Below are positions 42,763 to 51,189 of a DNA stretch of 64,000 nt, one piece after another. The position numbers and the translations under genes are program-made. The notes under the pieces were generated by a model. That model saw only the letters and a list, made by a program, of their open reading frames with translations, ran no database searches and was not told where the DNA came from. This stretch comes from Streptomyces massasporeus. GTDB lineage: Bacteria; Actinomycetota; Actinomycetes; Streptomycetales; Streptomycetaceae. Positions within the stretch are counted from its first letter, which is position 1. Every line of letters begins with the position of its first letter. Location of the stretch: NCBI RefSeq assembly GCF_014648995.1, contig NZ_BMSE01000006.1, positions 62,001-126,000 on the forward strand, given 5' to 3'.

Positions 42763-42785
42763 GGCGCGGTCGTTGGGGCCGCGCC
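42763..42785 (+). terminator. Terminator after sigN
   Basis: GGCGCGG / CCGCGCC stem with a 9-nt loop and a following GTTTG. Confidence 0.6.
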
Positions 42786-42850
42786 GTTTGCCTGTGCCTC
42801 CGGCCGTGGGGGTGCGCCTTCGCTTCGCCGCCTGACGCCGGTGGTGGGTC

Positions 42851-42962
42851 GGGGCCGTGTCGGGGGGTGTCCGTCCTCGGAACGGCGCGATGAGGTCGGA
42901 TACCGACTAACCGTCCGTTGACGCGCCAACCGCTGCGGGCGGACACCCCCCGACACGGCCCC
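42851..42962. repeat. Perfect 23-bp inverted repeat with 66-bp spacer
   Basis: Arm 42851-42873 (GGGGCCGTGTCGGGGGGTGT...) is the exact reverse complement of 42940-42962. The spacer carries AT-richer sequence (TACCGACTAACCGTCCGTTG). No gene. The surrounding stretch 42786-43298 is very GC-rich with CTGCGGGC-type repeats and no credible coding sequence. Confidence 0.85.
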
Positions 42963-43298
42963 TTGCGTACGACGGCGGCTGCGGGAGCGTCGTGGCTTGC
43001 GCCGTATGCGCGCGGGTGCGGGCTTGTCCCGCGTGCGCGCTGCGCCGGCTGTCCCAGCTGCGAGCGCCCGCTCCGCCGGGCTGCGAGCCGCCCCCGCTGC
43101 GGGTATGCGCAGGCGCCTAGCTGCGGGCATGCGTGCCGCTTGGGGCGGCACGGGTGGGCGCGGCGGCACCCCGCTCCGCCGGGCTGCGGGCCCACCTGGC
43201 CTCAGCATCGACGCCGAGCACCCCGCTGCCCAGGGTCGCGGAACCACCCGGCCTCAGCCGCCACGTCCCGTGCCGGACACCGACGGCAGCCGCGTGTG

Positions 43299-43496
43299 TT
43301 ACGCCAGTGCCAGCCAGGCCACCGCCGCGACGATCGCTACCGCGGCGATCACGCCGAGGATGACGCCGATGCGCGGGCCGCTGCTGGTCGAGGCCGCTGC
43401 CTGACGGCCCTGCGGGGCCTCGTCGACGAACGCGCGGAACATCTGGGTACTGCCGGCGGGGTCGTGATTGCCCTGCGGGGCCTGGTTGTTAGCCAT
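43299..43496 (-). CDS. Small tail-anchored membrane protein
   Basis: 65 aa. Hydrophilic N-terminus (NNQAPQGNHDPAGSTQMFRA) and one C-terminal helix (GVILGVIAAVAIVAAVAWLA). A conserved Streptomyces mini-protein; function unknown. Confidence 0.75.
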   Translation of the reverse strand: MANNQAPQGNHDPAGSTQMFRAFVDEAPQGRQAAASTSSGPRIGVILGVIAAVAIVAAVAWLALA

Positions 43497-43681
43497 GGCC
43501 CGAGACCCTAGCGAAAACGGCGGGGCTCCCCAAGTGGGGGTTGGGGTTCCGTTTGGGTCCGGGTGACCCGTACCGCCGAGCTCATCACCAGCGCGTTTAC
43601 TCCCGCAATACTTGCCTTTGCCAACTTTTTATACCTGCACCCCCCTCTTTTATTTGCCTGCAGCAACCAACAGCTCCTATG

Positions 43682-43696
43682 GTTGCCCTAAGCAAC
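43682..43696 (+). promoter_or_regulatory. Probable MarR operator
   Basis: Palindrome GTTGCCCTAAGCAAC, 16 bp before the MarR start codon. It lies at the end of a markedly AT-rich 110-bp promoter stretch (43580-43690). MarR proteins usually repress their own operon, here including the transporter. Confidence 0.65.
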
Positions 43697-43712
43697 GAAA
43701 GCGGGAGGTGTC

Positions 43713-44201
43713 ATGGCCGAAAAGGCGCAGTACGAAGAGCTGGTCCGCCAGTTCAGCGCCTTCGGCGCCGTGAAGCGGGAGCTCGGGCGGATCATGCCGG
43801 CCGAGTGCCCCGGCGGGTCGGCGGCCGTGCTGACCCTGCTGGGCCGCCACGGCGACATGCGCATGAGCAAGCTCGCCGAGCTGCTGGCGGTGGACATGTC
43901 GGTCACCAGCCGCCACGTCGCGCACGTCGTGGACCGGGGCTGGATCGAACGCTCCCCCGACCCCGCGGACAAACGCTCACGCATCCTGCGCCTCACGCCC
44001 GCGGGCCACACACAGCTCGACGAGCTGTCCCGGCGGACCACCGAGGTCCTCGCCGAGCGCCTGAGCGACTGGACCGACGAAGAGGTCGGCCAGCTCACCA
44101 GCCTCATGGCGCGGCTGAGGGAGAGCTTCGACTGCCGGCCCGGGACCCGGGCCGCGCCGGCCGCTTTCGACCAGACCACCCGTACACCCGCAAGCACGTA
44201 A
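43713..44201 (+). CDS. MarR-family transcriptional regulator
   Basis: 162 aa. Winged helix about residues 35-100 (MRMSKLAELLAVDMSVTSRH, VDRGWIERSPDPADKRSRIL with the Asp/Arg wing). Starts with GGGAGGTG upstream; 13 bp from the MFS gene, so the two form an operon controlled by the palindrome at 43682. Confidence 0.93.
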   Translation: MAEKAQYEELVRQFSAFGAVKRELGRIMPAECPGGSAAVLTLLGRHGDMRMSKLAELLAVDMSVTSRHVAHVVDRGWIERSPDPADKRSRILRLTPAGHTQLDELSRRTTEVLAERLSDWTDEEVGQLTSLMARLRESFDCRPGTRAAPAAFDQTTRTPAST

Positions 44202-44214
44202 GAAAAGGAAGCCC

Positions 44215-46752
44215 ATGGCAACGACCACACCAGCCGGTGTGCGGGCTCATGCCAAGCACGGGGGAGGCTCCCACGGCTCCTCCGGCGACGGCGCTCCGAT
44301 GACGCACCGGCAGATCATGGAGGCCCTCACCGGCCTTCTGCTCGGCATGTTCGTCGCGATCCTGTCGTCGACGATCGTCTCCAACGCCCTGCCCCGGATC
44401 ATCAGCGACCTCGGTGGCGGCCAGAGCGCCTACACCTGGGTCGTCACCGCGTCCCTGCTGACGATGACCGCCTCCACCCCGCTGTGGGGCAAGCTCGCCG
44501 ACCTGTTCTCCAAGAAGCTGCTGATCCAGTTCGCGCTGGTCATCTTCGTGCTCGGTTCGGCGGCGGCCGGCATGTCCCAGAACCCGGGCATGCTCATCAC
44601 GTTCCGCGCGGTCCAGGGCATCGGCATGGGCGGTCTGTCCGCGCTGGCCCAGATCATCATGGCGGCGATGATCTCGCCGCGTGAGCGCGGCCGGTACAAC
44701 GGCTACCTCGGCGCCACCTTCGCCACCGCCATGGTCGGCGGCCCGCTGGTCGGCGGTGTCATCACCGACACCGACTGGCTCGGCTGGCGCTGGTGCTTCT
44801 ACGTCGGCGTGCCCTTCGCCGTGATCGCCCTGATCGTGCTCCAGAAGACCCTGCACCTGCCCGTGGTCAAGCGGAAGGTCAAGGTCGACTGGGCCGGCGC
44901 CTTCTTCATCACGGCGGCCGTCTGCCTGCTGCTGGTCTGGGTCACCTTCGCCGGTGACAAGTACGACTGGGTGTCCTGGCAGACGTACGCCATGGTCGGC
45001 GGTTCGCTGGCGCTGCTCGCCCTGTTCGTCCTCGTCGAGGCGAAGGCGAGCGAGCCGATCATCCCGCTGCGGCTGTTCCGCAACCGCACCATCACGCTGG
45101 CCTCCGTGGCCTCCCTGTTCGTCGGTGTCGCGATGTTCGCCGGGACCGTCTTCTTCAGCCAGTACTTCCAGCTGGCCCGTGGCAAGTCGCCGACGATGTC
45201 CGGTGTCATGACGATCCCGATGATCGCGGGTCTGTTCGTCTCCTCCACCGTCTCCGGCCAGGTCATCACCCGGACCGGGCGCTGGAAGGCGTGGCTGATC
45301 GGCGGCGGTGTGCTGGTGACCGCGGGCCTCGGCCTGCTGGGCACGATCCGGTACGACACCGAGTACTGGCACATAGCGATCTTCATGGCGCTGCTGGGTC
45401 TCGGCATCGGCATGATGATGCAGAACCTGGTGCTGTGCACGCAGAACCAGGTGGAGCCGGGCGACCTGGGTGCCGCCAGCTCCACGGTGACCTTCTTCCG
45501 GTCCCTCGGCGGTGCGGTGGGCGTCTCCGCCCTGGGCGCGGTCCTCGGCACCCGGATCACCGACTACGTCAAGGACGGCCTGACCGACCTCGGCCCGAAG
45601 GGCGCGGCCCTCGGCCACGCCGGCACGGGTGAGGGCAACATCCCCGACCTGAGCGCGATGCCCGCCCCGATCCGCACCGTCGTGGAGAGCGCCTACGGCC
45701 ACGGTGTTGCGGACGTGTTCCTCTACTCGGCCCCGATGGCGCTGCTCGCGCTGCTGGTGGCGCTGTTCATCAAGGAGGTCCCGTTGAAGACGAAGGGCGG
45801 GCTGGCGCAGGCCGCCGACACGGAGACGCCGGCCGTGGTTCCGGCCGAAGTCGCCGTCGACGCCGCCGAGGCGGAGAAGGCCGTGCCGAGCTGGGCCGTG
45901 GCCGAGACCGAGGCCGCCGACGGGACCGGGCCCGAGGGGACGCAGCGGCTCGCCGCCGTCGCCACGGCGGTGCGTGCCGAGGACGCCTCCGGTGGTGTTC
46001 CGGTCCGCGGTTTCGTCCGCGGGAACGAGTCCGCACCCGTGCCGCAGGCCGCCGTCACGCTGATCTCGCTGGCCGGGCGTCAGCTGGGCCGGTCCGTGGC
46101 GCAGGCCGACGGTTCGTACGCGGTGGACGCCCCGGGCTCCGGTTCGTACGTGCTGATCGCCTCCGCCGACGGCTTCCAGCCGCAGGCGTCCACGGTCGTG
46201 GTGAACGGCGAGCCGGTCGCCTACGACATCCTGCTCAGCGGCACGAGCGGGCTGACCGGCCTGGTGCGGGCCGCCGAGAGCGGGGCGCCGGTGAAGGACG
46301 CGATGGTCATCGTGACCGATGTGCGCGGTGACCTGCTGGCCAACGGGACGACGGGTGAGCAGGGCGAGTTCTCCTTCGCCGAGCTGGTGCCGGGGGCGGT
46401 GACCGTCGCGGTGAACGCCGCCGGGTACCGGCCGCGCGCCCTGCCCGTCGAGGTGGGTGGCACCGGGGTCACCCGGGTCGAGATCGACCTGGACGCGGGT
46501 GCCCGCGTGCAGGGTGTCGTCCGCGCCCCGCACGGCCCGCTGGCCGACGCCCGGGTGACGCTGGTCGACCAGGCGGGCAACGTCGTCGGCTCGGCCACGA
46601 CCGGGACGGACGGGGCGTACGCCTTCACCGACCTGGACGGCGGCGAGTACACGGTCATCGCCACGGGCTACCCGCCGGTGGCCACCGCGCTGACGGTCAC
46701 GGGTGCCGGCACCGACGCCCACGACATCGAACTCGCCCACCCCGGCGAGTAG
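44215..46752 (+). CDS. DHA2 MFS drug-efflux transporter fused to three carboxypeptidase-regulatory-like domains
   Basis: 845 aa. Residues about 35-525 form a 14-helix DHA2 (EmrB/QacA) proton antiporter: LSSTIVSNALPRIISDLGGG, GLSALAQIIMAAMISPRERG, VGGPLVGGVI (motif C). After a linker (about 530-590), three beta-sandwich repeats begin at about 592, 675 and 755 (VRGFVRGNESAPVPQAAVTL, LTGLVRAAESGAPVKDAMVI, VQGVVRAPHGPLADARVTLV). With 14 helices and a cytoplasmic N-terminus, the C-terminal domains should lie in the cytoplasm. Usual family length is about 500-550 aa. Confidence 0.92.
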   Translation: MATTTPAGVRAHAKHGGGSHGSSGDGAPMTHRQIMEALTGLLLGMFVAILSSTIVSNALPRIISDLGGGQSAYTWVVTASLLTMTASTPLWGKLADLFSKKLLIQFALVIFVLGSAAAGMSQNPGMLITFRAVQGIGMGGLSALAQIIMAAMISPRERGRYNGYLGATFATAMVGGPLVGGVITDTDWLGWRWCFYVGVPFAVIALIVLQKTLHLPVVKRKVKVDWAGAFFITAAVCLLLVWVTFAGDKYDWVSWQTYAMVGGSLALLALFVLVEAKASEPIIPLRLFRNRTITLASVASLFVGVAMFAGTVFFSQYFQLARGKSPTMSGVMTIPMIAGLFVSSTVSGQVITRTGRWKAWLIGGGVLVTAGLGLLGTIRYDTEYWHIAIFMALLGLGIGMMMQNLVLCTQNQVEPGDLGAASSTVTFFRSLGGAVGVSALGAVLGTRITDYVKDGLTDLGPKGAALGHAGTGEGNIPDLSAMPAPIRTVVESAYGHGVADVFLYSAPMALLALLVALFIKEVPLKTKGGLAQAADTETPAVVPAEVAVDAAEAEKAVPSWAVAETEAADGTGPEGTQRLAAVATAVRAEDASGGVPVRGFVRGNESAPVPQAAVTLISLAGRQLGRSVAQADGSYAVDAPGSGSYVLIASADGFQPQASTVVVNGEPVAYDILLSGTSGLTGLVRAAESGAPVKDAMVIVTDVRGDLLANGTTGEQGEFSFAELVPGAVTVAVNAAGYRPRALPVEVGGTGVTRVEIDLDAGARVQGVVRAPHGPLADARVTLVDQAGNVVGSATTGTDGAYAFTDLDGGEYTVIATGYPPVATALTVTGAGTDAHDIELAHPGE

Positions 46753-46762
46753 CAACGACCCC

Positions 46763-46816
46763 GGCCCGTGACAGGTGGGCGCGCTCTGAGCGGAGGTGCG
46801 CCCCCTGTCGCGGGCC
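46763..46816 (+). terminator. Large imperfect hairpin between MFS and YceI genes
   Basis: GGCCCGTGACAGGTGGGCGC pairs with GCGCCCCCTGTCGCGGGCC around an 11-16 nt loop. It could be an attenuator giving lower expression of the downstream YceI gene rather than a full stop, since a GAGGAG site and the next gene follow within 26 bp. Confidence 0.6.
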
Positions 46817-46841
46817 GGTTTCTTATCGAGGAGTAGTTGAG

Positions 46842-47663
46842 ATGGGACTGACCGCGAGGATCCGTACCCGGGACGGATGGGCCGTGTCGCACGCGGTCGT
46901 CACGGTGGCGGACATGACCGGAGCGCAGGTGCTGCGGGCCGAGGCCGATGCGGAGGGCGCCGTACGGGACGCGACGCCGATGGAGCCGGGGGCGTACACC
47001 GTCATCGTCACGGCGGTGGGTTATGCGCCCGCGGCCTCCAGCGTCATCGTGACCGCGAGCGGGCGGGCCGAGGTCGGCTCGGTGACGCTGGCGCGGCAGG
47101 GCGGCACCGAGCTGCCGCCGCCCGGGCCGTGGACCGTCGACCCGGTGCACTCCAGCGTGGCCGCCGTGGCCCAGCACCTGGGCATCTCCAGCGTGCACGG
47201 CCGGTTCACGGAGTTCTCCGGCTCGATCGAGATCGCCCCGGACGACGTCACCAAGTCGCGTGTGGAGGCGGTGATCCGGGCCGCGTCCGTCGACACCGGC
47301 AACGGCATGCGCGACGGGCACCTGAAGTCGCCGGACTTCCTGGACGTCGAGCGGTTCCCGGAGATCACCTTCCGGTCGACGGGGCTGACGGCGACCGGGT
47401 CCGACCGGTGGACCGTCCACGGCGAGCTGGGCATGCACGGCGTCGTCCGGCCCGTGGACCTGGACCTGGCCTACCTCGGCACGGGCCCGGACCCGTGGGG
47501 CGGCACCCGGGCGGCGTTCCGCGCCACGACCGAGCTGCACCGCGAGGACTTCGCGATGAACTACAACCAGGTCCTGCAGGCCGGCATCGCCGCCATCGGC
47601 ACGACGCTCAAGGTGGAGCTGGACATCCAGGCCGTACAGGGAGAGTCACTTCCCGCGGCGTGA
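46842..47663 (+). CDS. YceI-like domain protein with N-terminal carboxypeptidase-regulatory-like domain
   Basis: 273 aa. Residues 1-85 repeat the beta-sandwich seen in the upstream transporter (VSHAVVTVADMTGAQVLRAE). Residues 95-270 are a YceI lipocalin-like domain (PWTVDPVHSSVAAVAQHLGI, LKSPDFLDVERFPEITFRST). YceI proteins bind long polyisoprenoids. No signal peptide, so cytoplasmic. The shared accessory domain suggests it works with the transporter. Overlaps the convergent GAF-ANTAR gene by 18 bp. Confidence 0.9.
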   Translation: MGLTARIRTRDGWAVSHAVVTVADMTGAQVLRAEADAEGAVRDATPMEPGAYTVIVTAVGYAPAASSVIVTASGRAEVGSVTLARQGGTELPPPGPWTVDPVHSSVAAVAQHLGISSVHGRFTEFSGSIEIAPDDVTKSRVEAVIRAASVDTGNGMRDGHLKSPDFLDVERFPEITFRSTGLTATGSDRWTVHGELGMHGVVRPVDLDLAYLGTGPDPWGGTRAAFRATTELHREDFAMNYNQVLQAGIAAIGTTLKVELDIQAVQGESLPAA

Positions 47664-48347
47664 GTCCGGGGCGGACACTCTCGCCACCAACTGGCCGCAC
47701 AGGTCCCGGAGCTTGACGTTCCGGTCCTGCGACGCCCGGCGCAGCCGCTCCAGCGCGATCCGCGCGTCGATCCGCTCCCGGGCCATCAGGATGCCGATCG
47801 CCTGGTCGATGACGCTGCGGGAGAGCAGCGCGGTGCGCACATCGGCCGCCGACTGGCGCCGGCGCTCGATCCGCAGCGCCACGTCGATCGCGTCACCGGA
47901 CCGGGCCGCGAAGGCACGGGCCGCGTCCCGGCCCGTGCCCAGCGCTCCGGCCCGCGCCCCGTAGAAGTTGATCGCGGCGCCGCTCTCGCCCTCGACGGCG
48001 ACCGGCACCGCCAGCACGCAGCGGACGCCCACGGACAGCGCGTACTCCGTGTACGAGGGCCAGCGCGACTCCTCGGCCAGATCCGGGGCGTACTGCTCCT
48101 CGCCGGTCTCGGCCGCGTCGACGCAGGGCCCCGAGCCGTTCTCGTACTGCCGCAGGTCCAGGCCGCTGGGCATGCCGTCGCTGCCTGCCAGGGTGAGCAG
48201 CCGGCCGGCGCGGCGCACGGTGATGCTGCACGCCTCGGCGCCGGGCACTTCCTGCACCGCGCGGTCGGTCAGATCGCGCAGCAGGGTGTCGAGACCACTG
48301 CTGCGCACCATCGCCTGGTCCAGCGTGTCGGACGTCTCGGAGCTCAT
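47646..48347 (-). CDS. GAF-ANTAR protein
   Basis: 233 aa. GAF sensor domain (about 10-150) and C-terminal ANTAR RNA-binding domain (about 165-225: VIDQAIGILMARERIDARIA, LERLRRASQDRNVKLRDLC). ANTAR proteins bind paired hairpins in leader RNAs to prevent termination. Start ATG 48347. Confidence 0.92.
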   Translation of the reverse strand: MSSETSDTLDQAMVRSSGLDTLLRDLTDRAVQEVPGAEACSITVRRAGRLLTLAGSDGMPSGLDLRQYENGSGPCVDAAETGEEQYAPDLAEESRWPSYTEYALSVGVRCVLAVPVAVEGESGAAINFYGARAGALGTGRDAARAFAARSGDAIDVALRIERRRQSAADVRTALLSRSVIDQAIGILMARERIDARIALERLRRASQDRNVKLRDLCGQLVARVSAPDSRRGK

Positions 48348-48404
48348 GACCGTACGGGTATCCCGTCACCGGCCGGACACGCCACCGACGTAATTCAGCT
48401 CACG

Positions 48405-49112
48405 TCAGGTGGTGTTGGGCGCACCCACGATCCGGCGGGCGAGATCGCGCAGTTTCACGTTCTCCCGCTGGGAGGCGCGCACCAGGCTCTCGAAGGCCGC
48501 GGTCGCGTCGATGCCCTGGCGTTCCATGAGGATGCCGGTGGCCTGGCCGATCAGGTCCCTGGTGTGCATGGCCTCGGTGAGCTGCTCGCGCACGGTCGCG
48601 GAGTCCAGGGCGATGCTGACGTGCGCGCTGAACAGCCGGCCGACACGCGTGGCCTCTTCGTCGAAGGCGCCCGGTTTGCGCGCGTAGGCGGTGAGGACGG
48701 TCAGCCGGCGCCGGTCGGCGCGCAGCCTCAGCGACAGCGCCGAGCGCAGGCCCAGGGCCGCCAGCACGTCCCAGCCGTCGTCCGCCTCGCTGTCCGTTAT
48801 CCGCGCGACCGGGTTGTTCCACAACTGGTCCCACATTCCGTGCTGTTCGCGGCCGGTGTACCGGGACTCGGCGGAGCGCACGACCTCGTCGGTCCAGGCG
48901 AGCGTGCGGATCTTGTTGCCGCGCTCGATCACGGAGATGCCGGCGTGCTCGGCGCCCGGCATGAGATGCACGGCCAGCCGGACCGCGGTGCGCAGCGTGC
49001 TGTGCGGTGTGAGGGTCTCGTGCAGTTGCTGCGACGCCACCGTCAGCGCTTCGGCCAGCTCGGAGCCGACCGGGAAACGGGGCAAATCAGGAAACTCGGA
49101 CGCAGCCACCAC
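48405..49112 (-). CDS. GAF-ANTAR protein
   Basis: 235 aa from the GTG at 49112 (AGAGG 5 nt upstream; ATG 49127 is the alternative). GAF domain about 15-165, ANTAR about 180-232 (LIGQATGILMERQGIDATAA, LVRASQRENVKLRDLARR). Paralogue of the adjacent gene, probably an old tandem duplication; the two share C-terminal helices but have diverged GAF domains, suggesting different signals. Confidence 0.9.
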   Translation of the reverse strand: MVAASEFPDLPRFPVGSELAEALTVASQQLHETLTPHSTLRTAVRLAVHLMPGAEHAGISVIERGNKIRTLAWTDEVVRSAESRYTGREQHGMWDQLWNNPVARITDSEADDGWDVLAALGLRSALSLRLRADRRRLTVLTAYARKPGAFDEEATRVGRLFSAHVSIALDSATVREQLTEAMHTRDLIGQATGILMERQGIDATAAFESLVRASQRENVKLRDLARRIVGAPNTT

Positions 49113-49343
49113 GAACCTCTTCGGCATGCACGGCCAACGGCCGTGCGCAGGAGAGCTCCGCAGCACATTCCCGACTGCGAGCACAGGACGGACAGCACTC
49201 TAACTGCTCGGTTGCCTCCAAGTGACGCCCGGCCGACGCCGCCACGGACGCTTCCGCCACCGGCCCACCGCATGGTGGAATGGCACCACGGGTCAGGAAG
49301 CGGCCTTACCGGAATCCGGACGAACGTCTGCCAGGTGAGTGCC

Positions 49344-49697
49344 GTGACCTTCTTCACGATTCCCACAGAACCGCGCGACCTCCCCGGCCGCGTCCACCTC
49401 ACGATGCCCGCCGAGATCGACTTCTGCAACGCGGCGGAGCTGCTGCCCGTCCTCATGTCCGCGGTCCGCGCCCGTGGGGACCGGCTGGAGGTCCTCGTCC
49501 TCGACCTGTCCACGACCTCCTTCATGGATTCCCAGGGCATCCGCCTCATCAACGACGTACGGCGTCGGCTGCGCCCCGGGGCAGCGGTGCGCCTGGTGGC
49601 CCGGCCGGAGGGGACCACGAGCCGCGTCCTGGAGGTGACGGGCCTGCGCCGGGACGTCCCCGTGTACGACAACCTCGCCGAGGCCCTGGCGTCGTAG
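49344..49697 (+). CDS. STAS-domain anti-sigma factor antagonist
   Basis: 117 aa from the GTG at 49344 (AGGTGA upstream; GTG 49335 also in frame). HLTMPAEIDFCNAAELLPVL and VLDLSTTSFMDSQGIRLIND contain the conserved phosphorylatable Ser (DSQG). Such proteins bind anti-sigma kinases when unphosphorylated and release SigB-type factors. No anti-sigma kinase is adjacent; the SpoIIE-type protein at 22.5 kb has both phosphatase and kinase domains. Confidence 0.9.
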   Translation: MTFFTIPTEPRDLPGRVHLTMPAEIDFCNAAELLPVLMSAVRARGDRLEVLVLDLSTTSFMDSQGIRLINDVRRRLRPGAAVRLVARPEGTTSRVLEVTGLRRDVPVYDNLAEALAS

Positions 49698-49707
49698 GCT
49701 GCGGCAC

Positions 49708-50178
49708 ATGGCACCGAACATCGCGACGAACACCCGCGTCTCCCTGGACGAGTTGCTCGACTTCGTACGCCCCCGGCACCACGCGATCCTGCTGACCCGG
49801 CGGACCGACGGCGGTCCCCAGGGCTCCCCGCTGACCTGCGGTGTCGACGACTCCGGCCGGATCGTGGTCTCCACCTACCCGGAGCGCGCCAAGACCCGCA
49901 ACGCCAAGCGGGACCCGCGCGTGAGCCTGCTCGTGCTCAGCGACGACTGGAACGGCCCCTGGGTGCAGATCGACGGCACGGCCGAGATCATCGACTCCCC
50001 CGACTCCGTCGAACCGCTCGTGGAGTACTACCGGAACATCGCCGGGGAGCACCCCGACTGGGACGAGTACCGCGCGGCCATGCTCAAGCAGGGCAAGTCG
50101 ATCATCCGGATCACGCCGGAGCGGTGGGGGCCGGTGGCGACCGGGGGGTTCCCGGCGCGGCTGGTGGAAGGGGAGTAG
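49708..50178 (+). CDS. PPOX-class F420/FMN-dependent oxidoreductase
   Basis: 156 aa. Split-barrel flavin fold: FVRPRHHAILLTRRTDGGPQ, VSTYPERAKTRNAKRDPRVS (cofactor loop) and GPWVQIDGTAEIIDSPDSVE. In actinomycetes this class often uses F420. Starts 10 bp after the STAS gene, possibly co-transcribed. Confidence 0.9.
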   Translation: MAPNIATNTRVSLDELLDFVRPRHHAILLTRRTDGGPQGSPLTCGVDDSGRIVVSTYPERAKTRNAKRDPRVSLLVLSDDWNGPWVQIDGTAEIIDSPDSVEPLVEYYRNIAGEHPDWDEYRAAMLKQGKSIIRITPERWGPVATGGFPARLVEGE

Positions 50179-50179
50179 G

Positions 50180-51046
50180 TCAGCTCTCCCCGGGGGCTTC
50201 TGCCTCCCCGGAGGCCTCTTCCTCCCCTGGGGCTTCCTCCCCTGGGGCTTCTTCCTCCCCTGGGGTTTCCTCCTCACCGGGGGCTCCGCCCTCGCGGGCG
50301 ACCATCGCCTCGATGCCGGCGATCAGCAGTTCCAGCGCGAACTCGAAGTCGCGCTCCAGCATCTCGGCGACCGTGTCGCCGCCGCGCGCCTCCATGAGCT
50401 TCCGCGACTCCCGCATGACGTCCGCGGCCTGCGGGGCCTCGGTCACCGTGCTCACGGCGTCCTGGAAATACTCGTCCATGGTCATGCCGGCGGCGGCGGA
50501 CCGGGTGGAGAGGTGGCCCTCGAGCGTGCCGTAGCCGTAGACGAACTGGAAGACGGCCGAGATCCCGCTCGTCAGCCGTTTCGCGGGCAGCCCCGTCCTG
50601 CGCATGACGCGCTGTACGACCCTGGAGAAGGCCAGGTTGTTCGGGCCGATGTTGAGGAAGGTGCCGACCAGCGCGGACACCCAGGGGTGACGCACCAGCA
50701 GGGTCCGGTACTCAAGGGCCAGCGCCCGCATCTGGTCGCGCCAGTCCGCGTCGGCGGTCTCCGGATCGGGCAGGGCCATCTCGCCCATGGCCGCGTCCAG
50801 GGCCAGTTCGAGCAGGTCGTCCTTGGTGTCGACGTACCAGTAGACGGACATCGCCGTGACGTTCAGCTCGCCGGCGAGCCTTCGCATGGAGAACTTGGCC
50901 AGGCCCTCGGCGTCCAGCAGCCGCACGGTGACCTCGATGATCCGGTCCCGGTCCAGTCCCGAGGGCTGCCCGCCACCGCGCCGCCGGTGCGCCTTGCCGT
51001 CCAGCCAGACGCTGGACCGCGCGGCCTTCTCGGCTGCCTTCGCCAT
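50180..51046 (-). CDS. TetR-family regulator with acidic repeat tail
   Basis: 288 aa. HTH about 28-75 (KFSMRRLAGELNVTAMSVYW, YVDTKDDLLELALDAAMG), TetR C-terminal domain to about 250, and a tail of PGEEETPGEEEAPGEEA repeats (about 255-288) that is not part of the family. It lies downstream of an MFS gene whose promoter has a palindromic operator, and is its likely repressor. Confidence 0.9.
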   Translation of the reverse strand: MAKAAEKAARSSVWLDGKAHRRRGGGQPSGLDRDRIIEVTVRLLDAEGLAKFSMRRLAGELNVTAMSVYWYVDTKDDLLELALDAAMGEMALPDPETADADWRDQMRALALEYRTLLVRHPWVSALVGTFLNIGPNNLAFSRVVQRVMRRTGLPAKRLTSGISAVFQFVYGYGTLEGHLSTRSAAAGMTMDEYFQDAVSTVTEAPQAADVMRESRKLMEARGGDTVAEMLERDFEFALELLIAGIEAMVAREGGAPGEEETPGEEEAPGEEAPGEEEASGEAEAPGES

Positions 51047-51189
51047 GGCGCACCTTCCTCGACCTCTTATTGCCGATCATGCTAGGCGCCCTCGAGGGGC
51101 GCGGGGCCGTCTCATTGTGCGGCTCCGCCGCGTGGGCGCGATCGACCACAACGGTCCGCAGCCGCCCACCGCCCCAGCCGCCCGACCTC

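Noticed and set aside
42963..43298. Several overlapping small frames in the GC-rich block
   Set aside because: All are CTGCGGGC-repeat translations with Ala/Arg/Gly/Pro bias and no ribosome binding sites.
44104..46755. 883-aa minus-strand open frame
   Set aside because: Exact antisense of the MFS gene; repetitive His/Gly/Asp/Arg composition with no domain.
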